The position numbers were made by a program, and so were the translations under genes. From an uncultured Alphaproteobacteria bacterium (GTDB lineage: Bacteria; Pseudomonadota; Alphaproteobacteria; HIMB59): a DNA stretch of 64,000 nucleotides. Each line of letters starts with the position of its first letter. Position 1 is the first letter of the stretch. The DNA is taken from NCBI GenBank assembly GCA_902613845.1, contig CACMIW010000007.1, forward strand, positions 1 through 64,000. Direction: 5' to 3'. Below, in pieces: positions 34,929-44,503 of this stretch. The notes beneath the pieces are model-generated. The model was not told the origin of the DNA and did no database searches. It saw only the letters and a list, made by a program, of their open reading frames with translations.

Positions 34929-35525
34929 TTGTCACAAGACGAACTTCAAAAATTTATTAATTTAATTTCTAGGTTACCTGGAATCGGCCAACGCTCTGCG
35001 CAAAGAATAGCTTTATATTTGATAAAAAATAAACAAGAATTAATGTTACCCTTAGGAGAAAGTATAAAGGAAACGGCATCTGTTGTAAAAAAATGTACTA
35101 ACTGCGGAATATTAGATGTGATTGTTCCATGTAAAATTTGTTCTTCAGAAAATAGATCAAAAACTACAATATGCATCGTTGAAGACATGGCTGATGTATG
35201 GGCATTTGAAAGATCTGGATATCATAAAGGTCTTTATCATGTTATTGGCGGTCTTTTATCAGCCTCAAAAAATTTTACAGAACAGGATTTAAATTTAAAT
35301 AAACTCAAAGAAAGAATTATAAATAATCAAGTACAAGAAATTATTTTAGCATTGAGCGCAACAATTGAGGGACAAACTACAGCCTTAGTAATAAAGGATA
35401 AACTAGAAAATCAAAATATTAAAATTACACAACTCGCATACGGTGTTCCTGTAGGGAGCGAAATTCATTATCTAGACGATAATACCTTAGGGGCAGCTTT
35501 AGAGTCGCGAAAAAACTTAAGCTAA
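34929..35525 (+). CDS. recR: Recombination protein RecR
   Basis: A 198-aa recombination mediator starting at TTG 34929, one base after the ybaB stop. The N-terminal helix-hairpin-helix is LPGIGQRSAQRIALYLI, the zinc finger is CTNCGILDVIVPCKICSS, and the Toprim domain shows CIVEDMADVWAFERSG and later ATIEGQTTALVI. It works with RecF/RecO to load RecA at gaps. Size and motif order are standard. Its third-position spacing and coupling to ybaB indicate one transcript with dnaX. Confidence 0.93.
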   Translation: MSQDELQKFINLISRLPGIGQRSAQRIALYLIKNKQELMLPLGESIKETASVVKKCTNCGILDVIVPCKICSSENRSKTTICIVEDMADVWAFERSGYHKGLYHVIGGLLSASKNFTEQDLNLNKLKERIINNQVQEIILALSATIEGQTTALVIKDKLENQNIKITQLAYGVPVGSEIHYLDDNTLGAALESRKNLS

Positions 35526-35595
35526 TTAAATCGAAGTAACATCTAAAAGTTTGATTTTATTGTCTCAGATAACTTTATAAAATATATTAAATTCC

Positions 35596-36108
35596 ATGTT
35601 GAAGCTTATTTATGCTCCCGATCCCATATTAAAAAAAGAGAGTGTATCTATACCTCAGGTAGACGATCATCATAGAGAACTTATAAAACAAATGTATGAG
35701 ATTATGTATTCTGCGAATGGAGTTGGTTTAGCTGCTCCGCAGATAGGTTTGAATATTCGTATATTTGTTCTTGATGCTGGCTCCAGAGATGAAGAAAAAA
35801 AACCTATCACAATGATAAATCCAAAAATTATATCATTACATGAAAATAAAGTTCCATATGAAGAGGGTTGTTTATCTTTCCCAGAGCATTTTGCAGAAAT
35901 AGACCGTCCTGAAAAAATTAAGATAGAGTATCTTGATGAAGACAATTCAAAAAAAATCTCTACATTTTCAGGTTTTGAGTCGAGAATAATACAACATGAA
36001 TTGGATCACTTAAACGGTATTTTGTTCGTTGACCATTTAAGTCGTTTAAAAAGAGATGTGATTATTAGAAAGATGAGAAAGTATAAAAAAGAAAAAGAAA
36101 TAATTTAA
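35596..36108 (+). CDS. def: Peptide deformylase
   Basis: A 170-aa metalloenzyme that removes the formyl group from new proteins. Motif 1 is GVGLAAPQIG (about 45-54), motif 2 is EEGCLSFP with the metal-binding cysteine, and motif 3 is IQHELDHLNG with HExxH. All three are intact, so it should be active. It starts a def-fmt-truA run in which the genes abut or overlap, linking deformylation with initiator-tRNA formylation. A 70-bp gap upstream probably holds its promoter. Confidence 0.94.
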   Translation: MLKLIYAPDPILKKESVSIPQVDDHHRELIKQMYEIMYSANGVGLAAPQIGLNIRIFVLDAGSRDEEKKPITMINPKIISLHENKVPYEEGCLSFPEHFAEIDRPEKIKIEYLDEDNSKKISTFSGFESRIIQHELDHLNGILFVDHLSRLKRDVIIRKMRKYKKEKEII

Positions 36109-37038
36109 ATGAAAAAACAACGTGTAGTTTATTTTGGCTCACCAGAATTTTCACTTCCTCCTCTAAAAACTCTCTATCTTGGGGGATATGACATAGTGGG
36201 GATTTATACACAAGAGCCAAAAAAAAAATTTAGAGGACAAAAAAAATATAACACACCAGTTCAACAATGGGCAGAAAGTCAACTTCTACCTGTTTTTACT
36301 CCCAAAATACTTGATGATACCTCTTTGAAAGAATTTCAATCATTAAAGCCCGATGTCGCAATCCTTTTTGCTTATGGGAAAATAGTTCCACTGAATTGGC
36401 TAAACACTCCTTTAAATGGTTTTATAAATATACATGCCTCGCTTCTACCAAGATGGAGAGGAGCAGCACCTGTTCAAAGAGCAATTGAAAATAATGATAA
36501 AGAGACAGGTATTAGTATTATCAAAATGAACGATAAAATTGATGAAGGTCCAATTTTAGCCCAGCAAAATATAGAAATTACAGAATTAACTGATGGTAAA
36601 CAATTAATTGATCAAATTAGTCATGACTCATGTTCATTGTTATATAACACGTTAAAAAAATATTTTTTAGGTCAAATCCAATTAAAAGAACAAGATCATT
36701 CACAATCTACATATGCAAAAAAAATAGACAAATTTGAAGCACAAGTAGATTGGGGATTATCTGCAAGTATAATTGAAAAAAAAGTAAGAGCTTTTTACCC
36801 ATCACCAGCAATGTGGTTTAAATATAAGGGTCAGAGATTTAAAATTTTAAAAGCTAAAATTTCTAACTTACAAGATGAAGAGGGCAAGATTATAAACTTA
36901 CCTCTAACTATAGCATGTAAAAATAACAGTCTAGATATTTTAGAAATTCAAGCTGAAGGAAAGAAACCATTAAACATTAAAGAATTTGTTTTAGGGAATA
37001 ATCAATTTCAATTAAATGCAATAATCGATAATGGCTAA
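36109..37038 (+). CDS. fmt: Methionyl-tRNA formyltransferase
   Basis: A 309-aa enzyme that formylates Met-tRNA for initiation using 10-formyl-THF. VYFGSPEFSLPPLKTL opens the Rossmann-like domain; NIHASLLPRWRGAAPVQRAI holds the catalytic Asn/His region and the SLLPxxRG motif. The C-terminal OB-like domain starts near residue 205 with YAKKIDKFEAQVDW. It follows def with no gap and overlaps truA by eight bases. Length is normal and no key residue is missing. Confidence 0.94.
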   Translation: MKKQRVVYFGSPEFSLPPLKTLYLGGYDIVGIYTQEPKKKFRGQKKYNTPVQQWAESQLLPVFTPKILDDTSLKEFQSLKPDVAILFAYGKIVPLNWLNTPLNGFINIHASLLPRWRGAAPVQRAIENNDKETGISIIKMNDKIDEGPILAQQNIEITELTDGKQLIDQISHDSCSLLYNTLKKYFLGQIQLKEQDHSQSTYAKKIDKFEAQVDWGLSASIIEKKVRAFYPSPAMWFKYKGQRFKILKAKISNLQDEEGKIINLPLTIACKNNSLDILEIQAEGKKPLNIKEFVLGNNQFQLNAIIDNG

Positions 37039-37768
37039 TATAAAACTTACAATTGAATATCATGGTTTACCTTATTGTGGTTGGCAATATCAAAAAAATG
37101 AGAAAACTGTGCAAGGTGAAATAGAAAAAGCAATATTTAAATTCTCCGGTGAAAAAAAAACGATCCAAGGTGCTGGAAGAACAGATGCTGGTGTTCACGC
37201 TATTGGACAATGTGCCAATTTTGAGTTAGAAAAAAAATTCGATGACTATCAAATTCTAAGTGGCATTAACTTTCACCTCGGGACTGAAAAGATAAGAGTT
37301 ACTAGAGTTGAAAGTGTTGATAATGAATTTAATGCTCGTTTTACTGCTAAAAATAAAATTTATAATTATCAAGTTTTTAATAGTCTAGCCCCGTCAGTTA
37401 TCGAGGATGATTTTAGTATTCATATTCGTCAACCTTTAGATTTAGAGGCAATGCAAAATGCAATTAAGCTGTTTATTGGTAAACACGATTTTTCTTCGTT
37501 TAGAGCACATGGTTGTCAAGCTAACAAACCACTCAGAACTATTGACGAGGCATCAATTGATGTTGACGGTAATAAAATTATTTTTGTATTCAAGGCACAG
37601 TCCTTCCTTTATCAACAGATTAGAATAATGGTTGGATCTTTATTGGAAGTTGGATTAAAAAATAAAAATACTAATTGGATAAGTGAATTAATTGAAGCTA
37701 AGGATAGAAGCTTAGCAGGACCGACGGTGCCTTCAAAAGGATTGATTTTAAAGGAGATATCTTATTAA
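37031..37768 (+). CDS. truA: tRNA pseudouridine(38-40) synthase
   Basis: A 245-aa enzyme modifying the tRNA anticodon arm. The catalytic aspartate is in GAGRTDAGVHAIGQ (about residue 52), EYHGLPYCGWQYQ is the N-terminal signature, and NARFTAKNKIYNYQ and RAHGCQANKP are further conserved blocks. It overlaps fmt and shares its last five bases with the glycosyltransferase gene if that starts at ATT 37764. Confidence 0.93.
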   Translation: MANIKLTIEYHGLPYCGWQYQKNEKTVQGEIEKAIFKFSGEKKTIQGAGRTDAGVHAIGQCANFELEKKFDDYQILSGINFHLGTEKIRVTRVESVDNEFNARFTAKNKIYNYQVFNSLAPSVIEDDFSIHIRQPLDLEAMQNAIKLFIGKHDFSSFRAHGCQANKPLRTIDEASIDVDGNKIIFVFKAQSFLYQQIRIMVGSLLEVGLKNKNTNWISELIEAKDRSLAGPTVPSKGLILKEISY

Positions 37769-38813
37769 TATTCTTATTTACACACAATGTTTTGCTCCAA
37801 AAGTAGGCGGTATTGAGTCTGTAATGACAAATATAGCTCAACATGCATTTAACACTCAAAATAAAGTAACAGTTCTCTCTGATGGATCTAAACTGTTTTC
37901 TTCAGATTTTGATAGTAAATGTAAGTTTGATATTCACAGATTTGATCAAATCAAGTTTCTTAGAAAAAGAATTAAATCAAGTTTTGCTCAGAATTTTTTA
38001 AACAAAAATAAAATTGATATTATTTTTTTTGATAGTTGGAAATCACTAGAGCTATTTAATAACACTACAGATATTAAAAAAATTTGTTTAGCTCATGGAA
38101 ATGAAATACTAAAATTAAGAAATAAACATAGAATTTTAAATTCTTTCAATAAAGCAGATTTAATAATCTATAATTCTCAATTTACTAAAAACAAAACATT
38201 TAAAAATTTTAAAAATTTAAAAAAATTTAATCATAAAATAATATATCCAGCTTTTATAAAAAAAATTTCTGAAAATAAAAATAATAAGAAAAAATATGAT
38301 TTATGTACTGTAGCCAGACTAGAATACAGAAAGGGGCACCATTTAGTATTCGAAGCAATGTCTATACTAAGAAATGAATATAAAATTATACTTAAATATG
38401 CCATTCTTGGAGATGGACCAGAATTATCAAGATTAAAGGATTTAGTTTTGAAATTCTCTTTACAAAAGCAGGTAGATTTCATACACCACGATTTCTCAAG
38501 TGAAAAAATTTTTAAAAATTCTTCTGTTCATATAATGCCAACTATAACCACACCCGAAAGTATTGAGGGCTTTGGAATATCCAATGTTGAAGCAGCTTCT
38601 TATGGATTACCTTGCATAGTCAGTAATAGTGGAGGAACTCCAGAGTCAATAGGTAAAAATGGTATAATTGTAAAAGAAAATAACTCCAAACAACTTGTCA
38701 AAGCAATTATCGATATTTTTAAAAAGTATAAAAGTTATAGTAGGAAAAGTTATTTATTTGCTAATAATTTTGAGTCAAATAAAAAAATAAAAGAGTATTT
38801 AAATGCTATCTAA
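37764..38813 (+). CDS. Family 4 glycosyltransferase with apparent ATT start
   Basis: The reading frame is open from before 37764 and encodes INILIYTQCFAPKVGGIESV ahead of the first ATG (37824). That peptide is the typical GT4 N-terminal strand and glycine loop, so the protein must begin near ATT 37764, eight bases after the Shine-Dalgarno AAGGAG at 37751-37756; no ATG, GTG or TTG lies there. This gives 349 aa. Later it shows ARLEYRKGHHLVFEAM, ILGDGPEL and the ExxGFG...EA motif PESIEGFGISNVEAASYG. It probably transfers a sugar to LPS or another surface glycan. It overlaps the convergent peroxiredoxin gene by 15 bases. Confidence 0.78.
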   Translation: MNILIYTQCFAPKVGGIESVMTNIAQHAFNTQNKVTVLSDGSKLFSSDFDSKCKFDIHRFDQIKFLRKRIKSSFAQNFLNKNKIDIIFFDSWKSLELFNNTTDIKKICLAHGNEILKLRNKHRILNSFNKADLIIYNSQFTKNKTFKNFKNLKKFNHKIIYPAFIKKISENKNNKKKYDLCTVARLEYRKGHHLVFEAMSILRNEYKIILKYAILGDGPELSRLKDLVLKFSLQKQVDFIHHDFSSEKIFKNSSVHIMPTITTPESIEGFGISNVEAASYGLPCIVSNSGGTPESIGKNGIIVKENNSKQLVKAIIDIFKKYKSYSRKSYLFANNFESNKKIKEYLNAI

Positions 38814-39275
38814 AATAGCCTCATAGCTTGTATCTTTTAACTCGCCTGGATTATCACAAATTAATTTTTCAACTTTAAGATTATTTATTATGATAATTGA
38901 CCGAATAAGTCTTTGACCCATAAAGCTTTTTTCATGATTTCTTATTAATTGAGAAGATAATAAAAATTCATTATTTCCATCTGATAAAAATAAAATTTCT
39001 GATTCACCTAACTCTTTTCTCCACAAATCAAGCACGTAAGGATCATTAGTGGTCATGCAACAAATTTGATCAATTTGCTTTTCAGACATCAATTTTTTTG
39101 CACCTTTAACAAATGGAGGAAGATGTTGTATGTGACATGTTGAAGTGAATGCTCCTGGGACACAAATTATCATTGCCCTTTTAAATTTGAAGTTGTCGTG
39201 TAATCCAAAATTTTTTGTACCATCTGCCGAAACAGATCTTAAAGTAATATCAGGAATTAAATCTCCTTCTTTCAA
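38799..39275 (-). CDS. Peroxiredoxin, Prx5-like
   Basis: A 158-aa thiol peroxidase. The peroxidatic cysteine lies in PGAFTSTCHIQHLP (about residue 47), the Prx5 signature. LHDNFKFKRAMIICVPGAF and the MTTNDPYVLDLWRKE region match the family. Candidate resolving cysteines lie in QICCMTTN and near the C-terminus in LICDNPG. It reduces peroxides using thioredoxin or glutaredoxin. It is encoded four bases into dapE's stop (ATGA overlap), as the last gene of the leftward dap operon. Confidence 0.85.
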   Translation of the reverse strand: MKEGDLIPDITLRSVSADGTKNFGLHDNFKFKRAMIICVPGAFTSTCHIQHLPPFVKGAKKLMSEKQIDQICCMTTNDPYVLDLWRKELGESEILFLSDGNNEFLLSSQLIRNHEKSFMGQRLIRSIIIINNLKVEKLICDNPGELKDTSYEAILDSI

Positions 39276-40435
39276 TTATCAAAAAAGTTTTCTAAAGTTT
39301 TATAGTAAATTTGTTCAGTCGTTTTCAGATCCTCTATAGAAACACACTCATTAACTTTGTGTAGGGTTTTGTTAATCGTTCCAAATTCGAAGACAGGACA
39401 GACCTCTTGCATAAATCTAGCATCTGATGTTCCACCTCCAGTATCTTGGCTAGCTTCTAATCCCGTAACTTCTTTAATTGCTTTAATACAATGTTTTGTA
39501 AATGGATTATCGAAAGATTGGAAAGGCATACCTCTAAAAGTTAATTTCAATTTATACGTACAATTATTTTCAGAGCAAATCTTAGTCAAGTGTTCATCAA
39601 AATAGTTTTGTATTTTTTCTTGATCCCAGTTGTCATTAAAGCGCATATCACCAACAGTAATCAATTTTTCAGGTATTACATTCTTTGCCTTGTTATTTAA
39701 ATTGATCTGAGTAAATTGCAGAGTGGATGGTTCAAAGTATTCTGCACCATCATCAAGTTTTTGATCATCAAAAAATGAGATAACCTTAGACAAACAATGT
39801 AGAGGGTTTTGAGCTAGCTGAGGATACGCAGCATGACCCTGCTTTCCAATAATTTCAACTTGAACATCCACAGCTCCTTTTCTACCAACTTTGATCTGAT
39901 CACCGATTATTTTCTCAGAGGATGACTCAGTTGCTATTGACCCGTCTATTCTTATATTATTTTCTTTCAACCATTTAACGACTTTCTTTACACCATTTAC
40001 GGAGTCTGCTTCTTCATCCCCAGTTATGATAAAACTTATTGTGCCATTAAAATCTTTATTTTCCTTAATGAATTTAAAGACACTTACCATGCTAGCTGCC
40101 GTACACCCTTTCATATCCTCTGATCCACGACCATAAAGATATCCATCTTTAATTGTTGGTTCAAAAGGTGGAGTATCCCAATCCTCTAAGTTACCAGGAG
40201 GCACTACATCAACATGACATAAAAAATTAAAATGTTTTCCATTTGTATTGGTTGGCCCATACGTAGCTATGATGTTAATTACTTCGTAGCTTCCATCACC
40301 GTCAAAGTTTAACTGCTTTGTTGTAAAACCATTTTCTTCAAATACTCCAATTAAGAAATCAAAAATATCTTGTTTTGCTGGCGTAACGGAGTCGAAAGAT
40401 ATTAATTTTTTTGATAGCTCTATTGTGTCTAACAT
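39272..40435 (-). CDS. dapE: Succinyl-diaminopimelate desuccinylase
   Basis: A 387-aa M20-family dizinc hydrolase in lysine/diaminopimelate synthesis. HVDVVPPGNLEDWDTPPFEP carries the first zinc histidine, GRGSEDMKGC the bridging aspartate, TGDEEADSVNG the catalytic glutamate pair, and GGGTSDARF the substrate loop. Length is normal for DapE. It overlaps the peroxiredoxin gene and follows dapD by one base, so dapD-dapE are co-transcribed, supplying mDAP for peptidoglycan. Confidence 0.94.
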   Translation of the reverse strand: MLDTIELSKKLISFDSVTPAKQDIFDFLIGVFEENGFTTKQLNFDGDGSYEVINIIATYGPTNTNGKHFNFLCHVDVVPPGNLEDWDTPPFEPTIKDGYLYGRGSEDMKGCTAASMVSVFKFIKENKDFNGTISFIITGDEEADSVNGVKKVVKWLKENNIRIDGSIATESSSEKIIGDQIKVGRKGAVDVQVEIIGKQGHAAYPQLAQNPLHCLSKVISFFDDQKLDDGAEYFEPSTLQFTQINLNNKAKNVIPEKLITVGDMRFNDNWDQEKIQNYFDEHLTKICSENNCTYKLKLTFRGMPFQSFDNPFTKHCIKAIKEVTGLEASQDTGGGTSDARFMQEVCPVFEFGTINKTLHKVNECVSIEDLKTTEQIYYKTLENFFDN

Positions 40436-40436
40436 T

Positions 40437-41267
40437 TTAGTCTCTTAGTAATTCATTGACGGAGGTTTTTGAACGTGTTTTTTCATCAACCGTTTTTACA
40501 ATTACAACACAGTACAATGATGCATCTCCTTTAGAGCTCGGTAGACTACCTGGAACAACTACAGAATATGGAGGAACTTTCCCCATATATATTTCTTTAG
40601 TTTCACGATTATAAATTTTTGTTGAAGCTCCAATAAATACTCCCATCGATAATACTGATCCCTCTCCGACAATTACACCCTCGGCGACTTCCGACCTTGC
40701 GCCAATAAAACAGTTGTCCTCTATTATAACCGGGTTTGCCTGTAATGGTTCTAATACTCCTCCTATACCTGCGCCCCCTGAGATGTGACAGTTTTTTCCC
40801 ACTTGAGCACAAGAACCAACTGTAGCCCAAGTATCAACCATAGTTCCTTCATCTACATATGCTCCCAAATTAACAAAGCAAGGCATAAGCACCGCACTTT
40901 TTGCAATAAACGCAGACCTTCTTACAACACAGTTAGGAACAGCTCTAAAACCTGCTGATTGAAAATTTTCTGATTTCCAATCTTGGAATTTTGAGGGAAC
41001 TTTATCCCACCATGCAGTAGATCCATCTTTAATGCTAGGACCACCAGTTATTATTTCCATATCTTGAATTCTAAAACTTAAAAGAATTGCTTTTTTAAGC
41101 CATTGATTTACATGCCAATCATTTTCTCTCTTTTCGCATACTCGAAGTTTTCCCTCATCCAGTAAGTTAAGAACAATCTCTACATTTTTTTTTGCCTCAT
41201 TATCCTCAATAAAATTTATCTGATCTCTTTGATCCCATAATTTTTCAATTATATCTTGATGGCCCAT
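40437..41267 (-). CDS. dapD: Tetrahydrodipicolinate N-succinyltransferase
   Basis: A 276-aa left-handed beta-helix acyltransferase, the step before DapC/DapE in the succinyl branch of lysine synthesis. The hexapeptide-repeat region spans about 105-235, including [40 protein letters not shown] and [20 protein letters not shown], which are highly conserved in DapD. It uses succinyl-CoA. It sits directly upstream of dapE and eight bases after the HAD gene. Confidence 0.95.
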   Translation of the reverse strand: MGHQDIIEKLWDQRDQINFIEDNEAKKNVEIVLNLLDEGKLRVCEKRENDWHVNQWLKKAILLSFRIQDMEIITGGPSIKDGSTAWWDKVPSKFQDWKSENFQSAGFRAVPNCVVRRSAFIAKSAVLMPCFVNLGAYVDEGTMVDTWATVGSCAQVGKNCHISGGAGIGGVLEPLQANPVIIEDNCFIGARSEVAEGVIVGEGSVLSMGVFIGASTKIYNRETKEIYMGKVPPYSVVVPGSLPSSKGDASLYCVVIVKTVDEKTRSKTSVNELLRD

Positions 41268-41274
41268 AATACTT

Positions 41275-41958
41275 TTATATCACGTTTTTTAAGAAATTTT
41301 CCAAATCATCAGTAACGTGTGATATGTAGCCTTTTTCATCAGTAATTTTTTGAATATCTTCTTGCTGATTGACATCTTTATTTAGGTTGTATTCAAGGTT
41401 ATTCGTTACCCAAACTGTTTGCCAACCCATTTTATGTGGCTCTCTCAAATTAATATGAAGATCCTCAAACATAGCTGTTGAACTATTGTCTAAATTGAAT
41501 TTATTTTGAAATGAGTCATAAACTTCTTTGTGAGGTTTTGGCATGTAATCACTCTCAGAAATATCAAAACATCCATCAAAAATATTAGTCATATGAAGTT
41601 TTTCTAAAACTTTTTCCACATGTTCAAAATTAGCATTTGTAAAAATATACTTTTTTCCATTTAAACTTTTTAATATTTCTGCAAGAGATGTGTTAGGTTG
41701 AACCACTTCATAATTAATTTGATGTACGTAGTCCAAATATTCATCAGGATTTACATGATGTTCAATCATAAGACCTCTGAGTGTTGTTCCATATTGATGA
41801 TAATATTTAGACCTCAGAGCTTGTGCATCTCCGGAATTTAAATTTAACTTTTCCTCAATAAATTTACCCATAAGTATGTGTACTTTATCAAACAAACCAC
41901 ACTCTGCTTTATAAAGTGTATTGTCTAAGTCAAAAACCCAATTTGTTATATTGTCCAT
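41275..41958 (-). CDS. HAD-superfamily pyrimidine 5'-nucleotidase-like hydrolase
   Basis: A 227-aa phosphatase. Motif I is [16 protein letters not shown] (about 8-23), the pattern of the SDT1/YjjG-like pyrimidine 5'-nucleotidase group; motif II is [10 protein letters not shown], the lysine is in [11 protein letters not shown], and motif III is [16 protein letters not shown]. The cap is helical. It probably dephosphorylates nucleotide monophosphates or related compounds. It commonly lies beside dapD and engB in alphaproteobacteria, as here, without an obvious pathway link. Confidence 0.8.
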   Translation of the reverse strand: MDNITNWVFDLDNTLYKAECGLFDKVHILMGKFIEEKLNLNSGDAQALRSKYYHQYGTTLRGLMIEHHVNPDEYLDYVHQINYEVVQPNTSLAEILKSLNGKKYIFTNANFEHVEKVLEKLHMTNIFDGCFDISESDYMPKPHKEVYDSFQNKFNLDNSSTAMFEDLHINLREPHKMGWQTVWVTNNLEYNLNKDVNQQEDIQKITDEKGYISHVTDDLENFLKNVI

Positions 41959-42001
41959 AAGCGTGTTAAACTAATGTTTATTATATAAAAGCCAAGAAGA
42001 T

Positions 42002-42577
42002 TTATAAAAATTCAAAAATTTTTTTTTGAATTTCAAATATGTTTTCATTTGTTTTTGAACTTACAATGTAGTTTTCAAATTCAGTATTTAAATTGTCTAA
42101 AAAAGCCGACTTTTCTTTTATTTTTTTGTCACTTTTTGTATAGCAAATAATAATTTTTTGTTTTATTTGTTTCATCGACTCAATCATCTCTATGTCTATT
42201 TTTTTTGGCCCCAATGAATTATCAATTAATACAAATATTTTCTTTAAATTTTCACGTGATGTTAAATATTGAGAGACAAGATCTGATATCTGAAATGCCT
42301 CCTTTTGAGATATTTTTGCAAATCCATACCCAGGAAGATCAACAACCATCATTGAGTCCCCGTGATTAAAAAAATTAATTTGTCTTGTTTTACCGGGGGT
42401 ATTAGAAATGTGTGCCAGTTTTTTCATAAAAACTGCATTGATTAAACTAGATTTTCCAACATTTGACCTACCTATGAAAGCTATTTCAGGAAAACTTACA
42501 TTAGGATATTGACGAGGTTGTGTAGCGCTTAGTAAAAACGTAGTTTGTTTTTTGAAATAATTTGAGACAAGGCTCAT
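42002..42577 (-). CDS. engB: Ribosome biogenesis GTPase EngB/YsxC
   Basis: A 191-aa small GTPase needed for large-subunit assembly. G1 is GRSNVGKSSLI, G2 lies in NTPGKTRQINFF, G3 is DLPGYGFAK and G4 is TKSD, all intact. The N-terminus AFIGRSNVGK is highly characteristic. It starts at the last base of the yidC stop (overlap one base), forming the yidC-engB pair usual in alphaproteobacteria. Confidence 0.93.
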   Translation of the reverse strand: MSLVSNYFKKQTTFLLSATQPRQYPNVSFPEIAFIGRSNVGKSSLINAVFMKKLAHISNTPGKTRQINFFNHGDSMMVVDLPGYGFAKISQKEAFQISDLVSQYLTSRENLKKIFVLIDNSLGPKKIDIEMIESMKQIKQKIIICYTKSDKKIKEKSAFLDNLNTEFENYIVSSKTNENIFEIQKKIFEFL

Positions 42578-44265
42578 TAACTCTTCATAATTTTTCTTTG
42601 TATTATGTATTGTTGAGCCATTGATAAAACATTGTTAGTTGTCCAATAAATAACTAGCCCTGCTGCGAAGCCACCCAAAATAAAAGTAAATACTATTGGC
42701 AATAAACCAAAAATTTTGGCCTGCATTTTATCTACCGGAGCTGGGTTCAATTTAAATTGAATATACATCGAAATACCCATTAATATTGGCCAAATTCCAA
42801 CATTTAGAATTTGCAAAATACCTGGAACGTTCCATTCCACAAAACCAAAAAGAGTAAGAGCCCCTAAGGGATCTGGCGCTGAGAGATCATGTACCCATCC
42901 TATAAAAGGAGCATGTCTCATCTCAATAGTTACAAATAAAACTTTGTACAAGGCAAAAAATACTGGAATTTGTAAAAGTATAGGCAAGCAACCAGCTATA
43001 GGATTTGCCTTTTCTCTTTTATATAAAGCCATCATTTCTTTTTGCATTCCAGCTCTATCATCACCGTATTGTTCTTTAAGTCTCTGCATCTCAGGAGCTA
43101 GTTTTTTCATTTTTGCCATCGATTTAAAAGATTGTTGAGCAAGCGGGAAAAAACAAATCCTCATTAAAACTGTAAATAAAATTATTGACCAACCAAAGTT
43201 TCCTACGTACCCGTATATAAATTCCAAAACATTAAAAATAGGTTTTGTTAAAAAATAAAACCAACCAAAGTCCACTGAACGATCAAACCCGTCAAACCCA
43301 TATTCTTCCATATATTTGTCGATAATATTTACAATTTTTGGTCCTGCAAAAATTTTAAAATTATGGGAGATACTCGCATTATTTGAAACAGCTATTCTTT
43401 CTCCGACAATATCAGTTTGAAAATTATCTATATTATCAACAAAGCTGTAACTATATGTCTGCTGAACAGGTTCGTTTTGGTTAGGAATTATCGCAGTCTG
43501 CCAATACTTATCTGTCATCCCGATCCACCCTCCAACAGAAGAATGTTTAATTTTTTTATCGTCTTTTAAATCGTCATAATCATATTCTTCCAATACCCCA
43601 TCAGTGATTGACAGAGGACCCTCATGAAGGATGAAGAAATTTTGCATCTCTGGAATTCCTTGTCTTTTGGATAATCCGTAGGGATATAGGTCAAAAGAAA
43701 GACCTGAATTATTTATAACTCTTTGATCAACGCTAAATAAATAGTTTTCATCAAGAGTTATGATCTTTTCAAAAGTAATATTCTGATCACTAGTCCAAGT
43801 CAGTTTTACTGGTTCATTAACACCAATAGTGTTTTTATCAGCAATCCAAATACTAGAACTATTAGGTAACTCAATTGTGCTATCAGAGCTTACCCAACCT
43901 GTATCTAAATAATATGCATTATCAGACCCTAAAGGATTCAAAAATTCAATTAAGTCAGATGTTGGATCTAGTGTCTCCCTGAATTCTTCTAAGATTAGAT
44001 CATCAATTACTGCTCCATTTAAATTAATAGAGCCTTTAATTTTAGAATTATCAAAATTCACTCTTCCTGACTGAATTATTACATCACCTCTATCAGCTAA
44101 AATAGTAGAAGAGGTTTTTTGAATACTGAGATCAACAAGACTTTCATCATTTGTTTGTTCTTCAGTCATTGGCGTTCTCTCTGGTTGAGGCACTAGTAAC
44201 TGAAAACCAAAAATAATTGCCATTGAAATAATAATAGCTAGGAATAAGTTCTTTTGATTTTCCAT
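42577..44265 (-). CDS. yidC: Membrane protein insertase YidC
   Basis: A 562-aa insertase. The N-terminal anchor (FLAIIISMAIIFGFQLLVP) is followed by a large periplasmic beta-domain to about residue 345, then the conserved core: GWSIILFTVLMRICFFPLAQ, SMAKMKKLAPEMQRLKEQYG, NPIAGCLPILLQIPVFFALY and the C-terminal IYWTTNNVLSMAQQY. The hydrophilic groove arginine lies in LMRICFFP. It inserts small membrane proteins alone or with SecYEG, receiving SRP clients. It lies in the rpmH-rnpA-yidD-yidC-engB order. Confidence 0.95.
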   Translation of the reverse strand: MENQKNLFLAIIISMAIIFGFQLLVPQPERTPMTEEQTNDESLVDLSIQKTSSTILADRGDVIIQSGRVNFDNSKIKGSINLNGAVIDDLILEEFRETLDPTSDLIEFLNPLGSDNAYYLDTGWVSSDSTIELPNSSSIWIADKNTIGVNEPVKLTWTSDQNITFEKIITLDENYLFSVDQRVINNSGLSFDLYPYGLSKRQGIPEMQNFFILHEGPLSITDGVLEEYDYDDLKDDKKIKHSSVGGWIGMTDKYWQTAIIPNQNEPVQQTYSYSFVDNIDNFQTDIVGERIAVSNNASISHNFKIFAGPKIVNIIDKYMEEYGFDGFDRSVDFGWFYFLTKPIFNVLEFIYGYVGNFGWSIILFTVLMRICFFPLAQQSFKSMAKMKKLAPEMQRLKEQYGDDRAGMQKEMMALYKREKANPIAGCLPILLQIPVFFALYKVLFVTIEMRHAPFIGWVHDLSAPDPLGALTLFGFVEWNVPGILQILNVGIWPILMGISMYIQFKLNPAPVDKMQAKIFGLLPIVFTFILGGFAAGLVIYWTTNNVLSMAQQYIIQRKIMKS

Positions 44266-44266
44266 A

Positions 44267-44503
44267 TTATTTTTTTATTGGGTCGTAACCAGACGAACCT
44301 AACGGATTACATTTTAGAATTCTAACCATTCCCATTGTTATTCCTTTTAAAACACCAAATTCTTGAATAGCCTCAATTGTATATTCAGAGCATGTTGGAA
44401 GATGTCTGCAAGTCTTTGGTAACATAGGTGATATGAACAATTGGTAGAATTTAATCGGTGCAATAAAAGCTATTTTCCAAAACTTTTTGATATTATTTTT
44501 CAT
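44267..44503 (-). CDS. yidD: YidD membrane protein insertion efficiency factor
   Basis: From ATG 44503 (78 aa; TTG 44521 would add six residues). The core FYQLFISPMLPKTCRHLPTC, the SEYTIEAIQEFGVLKG region and CNPLGSSGYDPI carry the conserved cysteines and the NP..GGxDP-like end of YidD. It assists YidC-mediated insertion at the membrane. The start overlaps the rnpA end by eleven bases, and the stop is one base from yidC. Confidence 0.93.
   Translation of the reverse strand: MKNNIKKFWKIAFIAPIKFYQLFISPMLPKTCRHLPTCSEYTIEAIQEFGVLKGITMGMVRILKCNPLGSSGYDPIKK

Noticed and set aside
40609-40830. Arg/Gly-rich 73-residue open frame antisense-phase within dapD
   Set aside because: It is an alternate frame of the highly conserved dapD beta-helix region, with no independent start signal.
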